64,000 nucleotides of DNA from Spirosoma telluris (GCA_003259005.1 QLII01000001.1:1426001-1490000), one strand, 5' to 3'; shown: positions 49,567 to 62,040, counted from the first letter of the stretch. The notes: generated by a model not told the origin, from the sequence alone. Numbers and translations: made by a program.

Positions 49567-52500
49567 CTAAAGCCCCGATATGATCCGGGCATAGACATTA
49601 TTCTTCAAATTACCATCATAACTCATCGTCAGATCATCGGCCACGTTCACCGTGATACTGGCCGTGCTACCCGAGTTGGCCGTCGTCCGGGTGATCTGAA
49701 AACCCAGACTCGATTGGTGACCCGCCCCGATAAACTGACCACTGTTCATCACCAGCGTTAGTTGCCGATTAGCTAATGAGTGGGTGACCGTCCACAGGAC
49801 ATTATCGACGGATACAGGCGTTTGTGATCCTCCCGTGACGATAATACTCGTCAGCGAATTGATAAAGGAGACACTATAGCCAACAGGTGCCGTGATGGTG
49901 ATGGTGACATTGCCCGCCGAAGTAGGAAGTCCCCCACTTCAAAGACATCGACCAGGAAATTAGCACTGCTGCCTGAGCTAGCGAAATTAGCCTGGGGCAA
50001 TGTCAGGGTGAGGGTCAGGTCGGCACCAGCAATAGGCACACTGGCAGAGGCCGTACAGCCACCAGGACTGGTGATTGTAACCGAATAGGTACCACTGGCC
50101 GATACGGAAATGACCGATGCCGTTTCCCCGGTAGACCAACGCAGTGCTCCCGCGCTCCCGATGGCCGACAGGCTGGCCGTGGGGGTGGCATTGGTGAGGG
50201 TGGCACTGGATGGACTGATGCTGATGGTGGGGGAGCCTGATTGGCCGATATTACGACACTGGCCGTAGCGGTACAACTAGCCGCGGTAACGGTGACGGAA
50301 TAAGTGCCTGATATACTGACAGTCCGGGTGGCACTTGTGCTATTGTCTTCCCATTGGTAAGTACCTCCCCCGTAGCGGTTAAACTCAAGCTGGGTGTAGT
50401 ACAGGTGAGGGTGGTACTGGTCGGGGTTAGGATGGCCGCAGAGGGAAGTGCGTTCACGGTTAGGGTAGTTAATGCCGTGGTCGAAGCACCATTGTCGTTC
50501 ACCGTCAGCGTAAACGTTTGCAGGCCTGACCCACTCGTGATCCAGTTCTGACTGAAAGTCGTGCTGTTACTGCTGCCATTGACCGAATTACTGCCATTGG
50601 TCAGGGTGTAATCATAACTGCCCGTAACATTACCCACCGTAGCCGTAAACGTAACAGGGTTACCCGAACAAACCGACGTGGCCAACCCCGTAAAGCCCAT
50701 GGTGGTAGGCGTTGCGCTATTGACAGTCACGGTTACACTGGTCGCGCTCGTGCAGCCCGACGTATTCCCCGTTACGGAATATGTGGTGGTGATAATGGGC
50801 GAGGCTGTAAACGTAGCCGACTGCACGTTGCCCGTCCAGGTGTAGTTGATACCACCAGAAACGGTCAGGGTAACGGTGTTGCCCGAGGTGATGGTCAGAC
50901 TAGGGTTGGCTGTCACCGTTAGCGATGGCGCAAGGTTCACAGTCAAACTGAAAGCCGTACTGGTTGCCGAGTTGCAGTCCCCGGTGGCTACCACCGAATA
51001 ATTACCGGCATCACTAATCTGTACATTGGTCAGGCTGAGCGTTACAGCCGTCTGCGATATTCCCAAGGAAACACCATCCTTGTACCACTGATAGCTTGTG
51101 GATGTTCCTGACAGCCCTATACTGGCGTAGACTGAAACGCCAGCACATACCACCGACATGGCGGCAGGTTGGGTCGTGATCGTCAATTGTTCAGGACTAG
51201 TCAGCGTAGCTGACAACGGCAAAGCCTCGGCTACACAACTACCACTTAGACTGAAGATATAGACACCTCCGCTCAGGCCCGATAACGTGAACTGTCCGTT
51301 GGCATCGCTCACCGGATCAGGGCTTACTGTGGTCGGCGTTCCGTTCAAGGTGTAGCTCAGCGAGTAGGTTGTGTTGGCTTGAAGGCCAGTCAGGGTAAAT
51401 GAGCCATTAGCCGGACTACAGACCGTGGGAGCTGTACCCGTTATACTTAGGGGCGTATTAGGCCCTGTACCGGTCGTGAAGATGCCGTCGTTCTGGTTCA
51501 GTACCAGCCCGGCATTGCTGGAGATACTGCTATTGCCTCCGGCATTTTCGATAATAGTACCCGTATTGGTAAAGGTGCCACTCGCCGAGTTGGTGATCAC
51601 CGCATCAGACACCACCTTGAGTAAAGCCGCACACCCCGAATTATTCAACAGGGCCGTTTCGTTGGAAACACCCGTAGCCCCCACCGACGAAATGCTCCCG
51701 ATCAGAATGGTCGATGAATTGGTAAACGCCCCGTGTTTATTTAGTAAACCCGTATCGGTGGTGCCATCCAGGTAGATTATTCCACCAGCCAGGTTGTTGA
51801 AATAGGCCAGTTCGTTTTGTAGTCCGTACTGGCCAACACCAGCTATGGTTCCCACCCGGATGGTTCCCGCGTTATTAATCGTGCTCAGGTAATTACCCAG
51901 GCCTACTGTCGTAGAACGGGCCAGGGTGATTAAGCCACCGGCATTGTTGGTAAAGACGGTGTTTAGTTGGGAAACACTTAGAGCTATCGACCCTACCGCA
52001 GCATTCGCGCCAATGGTAATGGTACCTGAGTTAGTAAATGGAAAAAATTGAGATGGAGCCAAATGCGCTAAGCCTACGGAAGAGCTGTTGTCAATGTTAA
52101 TCTGCCCCTTAGCACTGTTCGTAAAGGTGCCGATATTTTGTAGGCCGTATTGCCCCACACTGGCGGATGCACCGATGGTGATATTTGCCGAGTTGCTGAA
52201 GGTTCCGGTCGTGTATAGGCCAGTTCCGGTACTCCGGTCGATGCGGATCTGTCCACCCAGCTCGTTATCGAAGATGTTCTCATTCCGAATGCCATACTGC
52301 CCCACACTCACCGAGGCTCCAATAGTTAGTGTTCCTGAATTGTAAACCTTACTGCCCGAACTCGAACTATTGAAGTATCCAGCCAGCGAGGTATTGTCGA
52401 TCTGCACTAAACCGCCTGTGGTGTTGCTGAATAAGCCATTACTCGAGATACCATATTGCCCTACACTCGCCAGATTGCCGATGGCAATTGTCCCTGAATT

Positions 52501-55500
52501 GGTGATCGTTCCCGACCCTGTGCTATTGTACAAACCGGTAATGGAGGCTCGATTAATGCTAACCTGACCGTCCGCCGTATTGATAAAGTTTCCGGCGGCA
52601 TTGTGAAGACCATATTGTCCAGCCCTCCCCGATGCGCCAATGGTGACGACGGCTGAGTTGCTGAAGATACTACTTGTTGTATTGTATAGGCCTGCCGATA
52701 ACGAGTTGGTAATACTAATCTGGCCTCCTGTGGCATTGTTGAAGCGTCCACCTGCTGAATTATATAACCCGTATGAACCTATCGAAGCTGATGCGCCAAT
52801 GGTAATAGAGGAAGAGTTAGTAAACGTGGCAGGAAGGGCATTATATAACCCAGTGTTGCCTACCCGGTCAATGGCAATGCTGCTACCGGCGATGTTATTA
52901 AATGTACTCAAATTCTTCAGACCAAATTGCCCAATTAATGCCGAGGCTCCAATCGTAATAGCCCCCGCGTTCGTAAACGTCCCTGAGTTGTTATTGGTTA
53001 GCCCTTCGTCTGCCCGGTCGATGCGAATCAGGCCGCCCGAATTATTAGTAAAGTTGCTCAGGTTATACACCCCGTATGAGCCTGCCGACGCCGACGAACC
53101 CACCGTGATGGTACCCGAATTGGCCACGGTGCCTCCGGGGGCTCCCGGCACATTGAGCAGGCCGTAGGTGGTGGTGCCGTCGATAGTAAGTTGACCGCTG
53201 TTCTGGAATGTACCGGTCACTCGTAAGCCCGTATTCGCTGTTCCCGAACCGTTGATGGTCAGGTTGCCGCTATTGCCAATGGTCAGCGTGGTGCTGGCGG
53301 GTACGTCGACCGAATTGGCAACCCCCGCACTGCTCAGTATTGGCTGGTTAGGGGCGGAAGCCAATAGCGCTACATCCTCGCTGGCGGTGGGGACATGCCC
53401 TTTGCTCCAGTTGCTGGCCGTTTGCCAGTCGGAACTGATGCAGCCACCCCAGTAATTGATAGCCGCGTTACTGATGACCGCCCCAACCGTGAGGGTCGTA
53501 CTGGCAGTGGCAAATGACCCATTAGTTGAAATAATCAGCGAAAACGATTGTACGCCATAGCCCCCCGCCGTCCAGCTTTGGCTGAAAGCCGTATTGCTGG
53601 TCGTGCCTGTGGTCGTACTGGTGCCGTTCGTGAGCGTGAAATCGTAACTACCTGTTACGTTGCCGATGATGGCGGTGAAGGTGGTTATCTGCCCGGTACA
53701 GACGGTAGATACTGTTGGCGCAAAACCGCTGAGGGTCGGGGGCAGACCTCCTACCGTCAGCGTATAGGTTGACCCCGTATTCATACATCCGCCCGCGTCT
53801 GTACCTTGTACAACCAGCGTAAACGTACCACTCTGGGTAGGTGTGCCTGACAGAACGCCTGTTGATGCCAGGGTAAGCCCCGTGGGTAGTGAACCACTGA
53901 GTAGGGTAAAAGTAGACGGATCTGTACCATTCGAGACCGTAAAGGTCTGGCTGAAGGCCGAGCCCACGGTGGCGGTAGTTACACCAGGATTGTTGAGGGT
54001 GATTGAGCTAGGTGTTGCCTGAAATTCGTAGGCCCCATGTCCACTGTGCCGCCGTTGTAGAAGCGCGGGTTGTCCGCCAGGTCAACAGTCAGGCTGGTTG
54101 CCCCGGTAAAGGCCGCATCACTGCCCGCATTGATAGCGGGGGCACAGGCGTTGAGCTGGGTACTGGTTGTGCTGGCGAAGGGCGAAACGGCAGTGGTGAG
54201 GTTGTTGTTGCCGGTATAGTTGATTGTGCCCGTTTCAAACAGACAGTTTGTAGCTGGTAGTGGGACGTTGCTTCCTAATGAATTGTCCGGACTGCCATTA
54301 TTAAACAGTACGCAATTAACCAGGCTAACCGAAGAAGGAGCCCCTATAACCGAATGTGAAGGGCCGAGTTATTCAGGAAAGAACAATTATAAAGTATGAC
54401 GGAGGCCCCGCCCCAGCAGCAACTACACCGCCCTCTCCCGATCCATCGGTGCCTGCCTGATTACCCACAAATGAGCAATTAATAAACCGAAAAACAGTAT
54501 TAGTGTTACTGGCACTAACAGCCCCGCCATTACTGGTCGTACTATTTTGGAGAAACTGGCAATTCATAACTACAGCCGTGCCGCCTGGCTGAGAGACAGC
54601 TCCTGGTGTATTACTCTGAAAAATACTGTTTGTGATTGTTCCCCCAACATATATATGGGGCTGATGGACGCATGATTATTTCGTACCAGGCACTTGTCCA
54701 GATTAAGTTGACTGAGGGTGATACTATTGGCAGCCGCTCCCTGGCCTGTAGATGTGTTGTTTTCAATCACGCAGTTGCGAATGGCGGGGGAACTATTGCT
54801 GAGGTTTATGGCAGCGCCGGTTGTAAAGGAGCCAACATTGGCATTCGCTCCCGAAATCACGAAGCCGTCCAGTACTTCACCGGTCAGTAGATTGCTGGCA
54901 GACAGAATACGGAAGCTGTTATCGCTCACATCACTGGGCATACCAATGTCTCCGCTGAGCGTACTACTGCTGACTGATGTACCGACAGGTTGTCCCAGTG
55001 TGGGGTCTAAGGCAGGCCGTTCGTTTACGGCTGTTTCGTTCCCAAGAAATCCACCATAAATTGCTACATGATCCCTCATTGCAAAAGATACGGTGCGACT
55101 ACCGGGTCCCGTGGTTGTCGTTGGTTTGTAAATTCCAGTTGCTACCCACACTTGCCCACTGCATGAAGACGCTGCGTTGATCGCCGTCTGGAGCATAGCC
55201 CCAGGATAGGCATTAGCCCAACTGCTTCCGTTTTGTAGCCCACCCCGTTCTGGGTCACATATATAACCGAATAGCAAACAGGCGAAATGACCGTAATCGT
55301 CACACTGGTAGCACTAAGGCACCCGGAGGTATTCAGGCCCGTAAGTGAATAGGCGATCGTGCTGGCAGGAATATCCTCATAGGTCGCTCCCGAGCTGCCA
55401 TCCGGCCAGGTGAAAACGAGCGTCTCCCCACTATTACTTCCTGATGCGGTTAAGGTAATTGTGTTGCCCTGGGTGATCGTCAGACTAGGGCTAGCTGTTA

Positions 55501-57412
55501 TTGTCAGCGGGGAGAAGTTATTAATGGTAAGCGTAGTGGTAGCGGTAGTAAAACTACCGTTATCATTAACAATCAGTGTATAGGTCTTCGTACCTGTCAC
55601 GAAGTCAGTAATCACACGACTGAATGTGCTGTTGGTAGTCGTACCACTGATGGGACTGCTACCATTGGTGAGGGTAAACCCGTAACTCCCCGTCACATTG
55701 CCGATGATGGCGGTGAAGGTGGTAGCCTGTCCAACGCAAACTATAGCCGGGCTGGCAGCAAAGCCGGTGATGGTGGGTGGAACCGGATCTACTGTCAGGC
55801 TATAGACAGAACCAATTGCCCCACACCCCATGCCATCGGTTGTTTGGAGAACCATTGTAAAGGTACCGCTTTTAGTGGATGTTCCTGAAAGTACGCCGGT
55901 GGTGGATAGCGTTAGACCCGTAGGCAGGGAGCTATTTAGCAGCGAGTAGGAATAAGGCTCCGTTCCGCCCGAAGCAGTGAACGTTTGGCTGAAACCTACG
56001 CCAACTGTAGCATTCGAGACAGCCGGATTCGTGAGCGTGATAGTGGTAGGATCGGCCTGGTATTCATAAGCGCCTATATCGAGACGCCCATTGTTGTAAA
56101 AGCGCGGCTGTAGGGAGATATCGGTAGATCCTGCTGTGCTGTTCGTGGCTGCCGGATCACCTGCGTCGATGGCGGGCGAGCATCCGTAGAGTTCATTGCT
56201 GACAGTACTGGCAAAAGGGGTAGTTGTGGCTGTCAGATTGCCTGCCTGGGTGGTAATGCCCGTAACCGACTGTACTTCGGCTTCTGCCAGATTATATTTC
56301 CAGGGTAGCGTTATGGCTGCCCCGTTGTCGATGGTATTCGCTCCCCCGTTATTATAAAAGACCGAGTTGCTAATGGTTGGAACCGCGGTTCCGCTGGAGA
56401 TATTATGCCGGATTGCCCCCCCCGTTGTTGCTGAATTTCCCTGAAACGAGCATCCCGTGATGGCCGGAACACTCATGAAGGGTGATGAATAGGAATTGAT
56501 CGCACCACCACCACTGCCAGCAGAATTATTGACAAAAGAACAGTTCCTCGCGTTGACATTGCAGCCTGAAGTCCAAGTCGAAATAGCCCCCCCATTCGTC
56601 GTAGCCGTATTGTTCTCGAATAAACACCGCCGGATGCGTAGCGAATAAAGTGCGTAAATAGCCCCTCCTTCGGAGGCTGAATTGTTGCGAAAAATACAAC
56701 TGATGAAGGTGGCATAGGACAAGGTTCCATCTAATGTAGAAAAGACAGCTCCACCACCGCCACTTGCCGAATTGCTTTCGAAAACACAGTTTACTAATCC
56801 CACTTCATAGGAATTCATACTAATGGCACCCCCTGAACCACTGCTGTTTTGATAGAAGTAGCAGTTACTCACCACTAATGAACCAGTCGAACCAACCATA
56901 ATAGCTCCGCCCCCACTTCCGCCATCGGCCCCGGTCAGCACAAAACCATCAATCAAGCCATAAAAGGTAAAGTTGGTCGTGCCATGATAAGCAATCAGTC
57001 GGTTGCTGTTATCGGATTTGTCATTGATCACACCGATATCTCCACTGAGGGTAGTGCTGCTCAATTGGCCCAGCGTAGGATTCTGGGCCGGCCGGTCACT
57101 GACTGCCGTTTCGCTACCCACAAAGCCACCATAGACATTGATATTTTCGTAGAAATCCCAGCTTATAGTTCGATTCGTTGTGCTGGTGGGTTTATAAAGA
57201 CCGCTAGCGACCCAAACCTCCCCACCTGTAGCCGTTAGCGAGTTAATCGCTCCCTGCAAGTCGGAAGTGGCCGTAGCCCAACTGGTTGCGCTGGCAGGAT
57301 CGGAATTGACACCCGTTGTCGAGACAAAGCGGGTGGTCTGTCCAATAGCAGCGGGGGATAGGAAGCAAAAAAAAACAACCAGAATCAGGTAAAACGTAAA
57401 ATGATTTTTCAT
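49567..57412 (-). CDS. giant exported beta-helix/Ig-repeat adhesin (several frameshifts)
   Basis: One gene of about 2,600 codons read 57412 to 49567, in pieces 57412-55142, 55277-54570, 54567-54373, 53967-50251, 50276-49851, 49752-49567. A signal peptide begins MKNHFTFYLILVVFFCFLSP. Order: a parallel beta-helix with FxxN...GGAI repeats like chlamydial Pmp proteins; a He_PIG Ig domain (SLPTGLTLSTTGVLSGT); an Ig-like domain; a second beta-helix; a second He_PIG; ten repeats of about 50 residues (TITIGASASVGQYGL type, 51590-53120); Ig/PKD-like domains (SYQWYKDG, NYTWTGN); and a C-terminal module ending NNVYARIISGL. Frame breaks fall in short runs (for example CCCC at about 54035). It is a likely surface adhesin; no typical T9SS sorting end is obvious. 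Confidence 0.82.
51590..53120 (-). repeat. ten tandem ~150-bp coding repeats within the adhesin
   Basis: Ten units of about 50 residues with pattern TxxIGASASVGQYGLxN, then xFxNxxGGxIxIDR and xxxTGLYN. The first begins TITVGSSASAGSYGVYN, the best-conserved are NITIGASASVGQYGLQN and TLTIGASVSVGQYGIRN, and the last is degenerate (TILIGSISSVGATGVSN). This is a repeated beta-solenoid rung region. DNA similarity between units makes recombination and copy-number change likely. Confidence 0.8.
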
Positions 57413-57533
57413 AGCAAAAAATGGAGAAAGGGTACTTTGCCTTTGAGCGAATTGGATGGGTCAAAATTGCCTTCCTTGCCTCAGTTCCCTTTAACCCATT
57501 TCCAGCATTCTTTTGCTCGTTTCCAGCAGGAGC

Positions 57534-57558
57534 AAAAAAAAAGCCCCAAAACGGGGCT
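57534..57558 (-). terminator. terminator of the short adhesin paralogue
   Basis: On the minus strand AGCCCC/GGGGCT (57558-57542, loop of 5) is followed by T9 (57542-57534). It lies 570 bp beyond the stop at 58132, with MITE-like copy C in between, and 122 bp before the giant adhesin start. Confidence 0.75.
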
Positions 57559-57856
57559 AAACGCGATCAAAATTTCGGGGAGTTAGTCGGCAGTAATGCC
57601 GATACCCTTCTTTAGTCGTAATCCATATAAAGCTTGTCTGATATCAAAAATTATCCCTTGCGACAAGCCATCCAAAATGGTTAGTGCCTGCCATCCTTTT
57701 CAGTTCGGTTGGTTGTGCTGGTAGGGTAAGATAACGCCCCGAATGAAGGTGGAAGGGCGTGTAAAACTATGTATTGCCAACCATAGTATTGACGAAGGAG
57801 CTGATTACACCCTGTCTGTAAACGGAATCTGAACGAACGGACTAGTGATTTACCAA

Positions 57857-57994
57857 ACTAGTGCTTTTCCAATTTAGATTCTCGAGGCCGACCGCGCGGT
57901 AGTTTCTGTAGATCCTATCGATTCTGATATTCAGGCATCTAGTGTCAAAAGAATCTAGTAGAATCAAAAGAATCTAGTTTGGAAAAGCACTAGT
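57857..57994. repeat. palindromic MITE-like element, copy C (most complete ends)
   Basis: 138 bp. Left end ACTAGTGCTTTTCCAATTTA then GATTCT; right end AGAATCTAGT, TTGGAAAAGC then ACTAGT. These are inverted with 2 mismatches in 26. The internal CTCGAGGCCGACCGCGCGG is a shortened form of the cassette in copies A and B. The right half AAAAGAATCTAGTAGAATCA equals that of copy A. Upstream ACTAGTGATTTACCAAACTAGT at 57841-57862 (split here, 22 bases) suggests an older end. It sits between the two adhesin genes. Confidence 0.85.
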
Positions 57995-58131
57995 GTAAAC
58001 GTACCAAACCAGTCAGGCTAAAAGCTGAACTGGTTTGATCACTCAAGCAGTGTAGTAGATAGATTGGGCTAAGCCAGATACCCAGACACCAGCCTACTCA
58101 AGCTTTCATCCGGGTACCGGCCGAATCGAGC

Positions 58132-59483
58132 TTAGAGCCCCGATATAATCCGGGCGTAGACATTGTTCTTCAAATTACTATCATAACTCAGGGTCAGGTC
58201 ATCCGCCACATTCACCGTGATGCTGGCCACACTCCCCGAATTAGCCGTCGTCCGACTGATACTGAAGCCCAATATTGATTCTCCGCCCCCACTAATGAAG
58301 GCCCCTGAAGTCATCGTCAAGGTCAACTGTCGAGACGCCAGCGAATGACTCACCGTCCACAAAGGATTGTCCACAACCACCGGATTGTGCTCCCCGCCCG
58401 ACACGTTGATACTGGTCAGGCTGGAGGCAAACGAAAGCGTATAGCCAATGGGGGCAGTGAGGGTGATGGTCACATCCCCTGATGAGGTAGGTAAGCCCGT
58501 TAACTCAAATACATTGACCAAAAAGTTGCCCACGGCCGCGGTGCCGGAGGCTGCAAAGTTGGCCTGCGGCAAGTCCAGGGTCACCGTTAAGTCTGCCCCC
58601 GCCACTGGTGCACTGGCGGTTGCCGTACAGCCCCCGGACTGGTCAGCGTCACCGAGTAGGTTCCGCTGCTAGTAACGGAGATGACTTGGGTAGTGGCTCC
58701 TGTGGACCATAGGAAGGTGCCGACTCCCACCGCTGTAAGGCTTGCCGAAGGGCTAGCGTTGGTGAGCGTTGTCGAACTGGGGTTGATGCTCACTGAAGGG
58801 CCATTCGTGGTACTGCTAACCGTTGTGACAGTTGTACTGAAACAGCCCGTTTCGGTATTAGTCACCGTTACTGAGTAAACACCCGCAGCATTTACTACGG
58901 CTATGCCGGTTTCAGGGTCCTGACTCAGTATATTAGGTCCGGTAAAGAAAAAGTCATCCCCCCCACTGGCAGTCAGGGTCAGGCTAGTCTGCCCACAGAT
59001 CAGTGTGCCCCCACTACTAGCCGTCAGCGTTACATCAGGCAACGCACTGACCGTCAACTCGTAGATGTCCGTAGCCGACAGTCCATTGTTACTCACGGTT
59101 AGCGTAAAGGCCTGGATTCCTGAGTCAGTCGTAACAAGACTCTGACTGAAAGCACTGGTACTACTTGTTCCGGTTACGGTCGAGCTACCATTGGTTAGTG
59201 TATAACTATAACTCCCTGTTACGTCGCTAACGATAGCACTAAACGTTACAGAGTTACCGGAACAAACTGGGTCCGGACTAGCGGAGAAATTCGTCAGAGT
59301 GGGAGCTACCTTGTCGATCGTGACTGTCACGCTGGTTTCGGATAAGTAGCCTCCGCTTGCACCCGTGGTGGCGCTGGCATTATGTGGCCGAGCCCCAGAA
59401 TAGCTTGTCGCAGGCATCGTTTCTGCGAAGGTCTGCGCTGCAATTAACAGTAGACAGACCAGAGAACGTATACTATTTTTCAT
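58132..59483 (-). CDS. exported Ig-like adhesin paralogue (one frameshift)
   Basis: About 450 residues. I take the start at 59483 (MKNSIRSLVCLLLIAAQTFA), which gives a signal peptide; a longer frame to 59630 does not. It has Ig-like domains (SASPDPVCSGNSVTFSAIVS, SDVTGSYSYTLTNGSS, TLICGQTSLTLTASGGDDFF), then the same roughly 150-residue C-terminal module as the giant adhesin (AGADLTVTLDLPQANF ... SNLKNNVYARIISGL). One missing G near 58635 separates TSPG from GCTATASAPVAGAD. There is no beta-helix, so it looks like a short relative of the giant gene. Probably surface-located; function unknown. Confidence 0.8.
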
Positions 59484-59750
59484 CGGATTAAGGAGTATTA
59501 GGTCAGAGAATTGGGTTTCACATTTCGGTTTCCCAAAATTCAACATAACTGTCAAAATAATTGGGGTTGAACGAGATTGAAAATTTTTATGAAATTGGGT
59601 ACTCAGTAAGTGTATAATCGGGTCATGCATTGGTCTTTAGTTGTATAAATCAGGCCCCTCGACTGAGTAGTGCCGGGGTGATTCCGCTGGAGATTCCCAT
59701 GCTAATCACAGGGCATTCTCTGGTCGGGCAAATCAGTTTATGTCAGAATT

Positions 59751-61046
59751 TTACTTTTCCCGATCAAGCGCTAACATCGTCTGCATTAACACGTTTGCTC
59801 CGTTGCCAATGTCAACACCTTTTGAGAATTCTTTGGGCGAATGACTGATACCGCCTACACTGGGGATGAAGATCATGCACACCGGCGCGATCTGCGCGAT
59901 TTCCTGCGAATCATGTCCAGCCCCGCTTTGCATATACCGGTATGAAAAGCCCAGTGTTTTGGCTGCACGAATGATTTTGTCCTGAATCGGTTTAGCCGTT
60001 AGGGCGGGGGTTACCCCTACTGAGGACTTCTTAAAGGTGATGGTCGTTTCGGAGGTTTGGGCAATTTCCCTGGCTTTACCTTCCACTTCGTGAAATAGGC
60101 TCCATATTTTATCATACGATAAATCCCTGATTTCTACACCCAGAACCACCTTACCTGGAATAACATTATAGGCACCAGGCTCGGCCACAATTTTGCCAAT
60201 CGTGCCCACTTGGCGACCTTCATGGCTTGTGATCACCTCGTTCAGGGCAACAATCAGTTTAGCCGCGGCCAACAGAGCGTCGCGTCGTATGTTCATAGGG
60301 GTTGTACCCGCATGATTAGCCGCCCCCTCAATTGTTGCGTCCCAGTGTTCTATCCCGACAATCCCTTCGACCACCCCTATCTGTTGGTTTTCTGTCATCA
60401 ATATGCCGCCCTGCTCAATGTGAAGTTCGATAAAGGCAGTTATATCGCCTTTTTTTCGAACTACTTTGCTCAGGCTATCTGGATTTCCACCAATGGCCCG
60501 GATACCGTCGGCTATCGTCAGGCCGCTTTGGGTTACCGACTTCAGCGCGTCAGGTGTGATTTTACCAATCATAGCCCCACTCCCAACCGTGCCCCCTTCT
60601 TCATTAGCAAAAATGATTAGCTCCAACGGGTGTTCGGTGACGAAGTTATTTTCATTAAGCGTCTCAATGAGTTCCAAAGCACTAATGGAACCAACGGGGC
60701 CATCGTAGTTGCCGCCATTCGGTACGGAATCAATGTGAGAGCCAAAGGCGATGGGTTTTAGAGCAGGATTTTTCCCTTTTCGTCGGCCAATAAGATTACC
60801 GGCAAAGTCAATGGATACGTCGAGTCCGGCTTTTTTCATCAGGCCAATAAAGTAGGCCCGACCTTCCTGATCGGCTTTGCTATACGCCACCCGCCCTATT
60901 CCGCCATTGGGCAATTCACCAAATTTCGATAACTCAAGCAGCCGAGTCTGAATCCGTTTCTGGTTGATTTTCAGGCTGCCTGCTGGTGTCTGGGCACTCG
61001 CTATAGAAGCAGCTAAAGAAAGACAAATGAGTAGTATTTGTTTCAT
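59751..61046 (-). CDS. M20-family amidohydrolase (hydantoinase/carbamoylase, AllC-like), exported
   Basis: 431 residues, intact. The signal peptide MKQILLICLSLAASIASAQT is unusual for this family, which is normally cytosolic. Metal-site motifs: AFGSHIDSVPNGGNYDGPVG (His and Asp), FANEEGGTVG (Glu), ELHIEQGGILM (His) and GGISHSPKEFS (His). The lid domain has GIVGIEHWDATIEGAANHAG and TTPMNIRRDALLAA. It likely removes a carbamoyl or ureido group from an N-carbamoyl amino acid, allantoate or ureidoglycine in the periplasm; specificity is unresolved. It stands alone; a start just after the signal peptide is unlikely since no Met fits. Confidence 0.88.
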   Translation of the reverse strand: MKQILLICLSLAASIASAQTPAGSLKINQKRIQTRLLELSKFGELPNGGIGRVAYSKADQEGRAYFIGLMKKAGLDVSIDFAGNLIGRRKGKNPALKPIAFGSHIDSVPNGGNYDGPVGSISALELIETLNENNFVTEHPLELIIFANEEGGTVGSGAMIGKITPDALKSVTQSGLTIADGIRAIGGNPDSLSKVVRKKGDITAFIELHIEQGGILMTENQQIGVVEGIVGIEHWDATIEGAANHAGTTPMNIRRDALLAAAKLIVALNEVITSHEGRQVGTIGKIVAEPGAYNVIPGKVVLGVEIRDLSYDKIWSLFHEVEGKAREIAQTSETTITFKKSSVGVTPALTAKPIQDKIIRAAKTLGFSYRYMQSGAGHDSQEIAQIAPVCMIFIPSVGGISHSPKEFSKGVDIGNGANVLMQTMLALDREK

Positions 61047-61174
61047 AAATTGACGAAAGAGCCGTCGCGTTTTTTGGCTAACGTACTGTTTATTTTACGT
61101 TGACCCTGTTTAAAATAAGTGAGTTTCGGGATATGCATTAATCGTGTATAGTGTTCGAAGTCAGAAACTTGCAC

Positions 61175-62040
61175 TCAATCAAGTTTCGCCATGCCGTTTA
61201 TTTTTCGGTAGGGCATTTTAAAAAAATCCTCAACAACCTGATTGAACATATCCTTATAGCGGATAAGGGTCGAATGCCCGGAGTTGGGTAAAATCCACAG
61301 GTAGGCTTGCGGAATAGCTTCAGCAATTGCCAGTGTATGTTTCGGCAAAATCACATCATTATCACCACCAATCACCAATGTAGGACAGGTCACCAGTTTC
61401 AACGCAGCCGTTGAGATATTGGGGTTGAACACCATCAGATTTAATAGTTTTTTTTGCGCTTTCACAGCCGGTATCTGAGGCACTTTGGCCAGGCTATCAT
61501 TGGTCGATACAATCCACTGAAAAAGGCTAGGATCAACAGCTGTTGTATCAGGCCACAAATTGGCCCCGGTAATCGCTAACTTCCTTACCTTTTCGGGATG
61601 GCGCATTGCCAATAGTAACCCGTTGATACCCCCATCACTCCAGCCAATGACATAGCACGAATCGACATGCAGTTGGTTCAATAGGGCGTTAAAATCGTCA
61701 GCCATCATTTCATATGTGAGCGAATCGCTGGTGTCGATTGATTTCCCCTGCGCCCGACTATCGACTGCAATCACTTTGTAGTTTTTAGCGAAATAGGGAA
61801 TCTGATTCTTGAAGTTCTCAATGGAACCACCATTTCCATGAATCAGAAGTAAGGGCTTACCCGCGCCATATACCTCATAATACAACTTGAAGCCCCTTAT
61901 GGTAGCATATTTGCCAACTTTTGGATTGTTGCCATAGACCGTATTACCAGACGAGGCAAGGGTAATGTTGATTGGGCAGCTGCCGTTAGCATGGGTAGCG
62001 TTACAATCAGGCAGCGGATTATGGTTTTCAAGAGGTTCAT
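61175..62040 (-). CDS. exported alpha/beta hydrolase (one frameshift)
   Basis: About 288 residues. The ATG at 62040 reads MNLLKTIIRCLIVTLPMLTA then AAQSTLP, a signal peptide. Adding one C at the CCC near 61957 gives TLPLASSGNTVYGNNPKVGK, joining the long frame that runs to 61175. Hydrolase landmarks: LLLIHGNGGSIENF (oxyanion), VIAVDSRAQGKSID, the nucleophile elbow VIGWSDGGING (Ser), VIGGDNDVILPK (acid) and NSGHSTLIR (His). Substrate unknown. It is downstream of aroK with a stem-loop between. Confidence 0.87.

Noticed and set aside
51590..53120. Periodic repeats as a possible CRISPR array
   Set aside because: Units are about 150 bp, in frame, diverged and protein-coding; there are no short identical repeats with unique spacers and no cas genes.
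51425..53772. Plus-strand open frames of 65-175 codons opposite the giant adhesin
   Set aside because: They are antisense shadows of the repetitive Ser/Thr/Gly-rich coding sequence, have no start signals and repeat with the same 150-bp period as the sense repeats.
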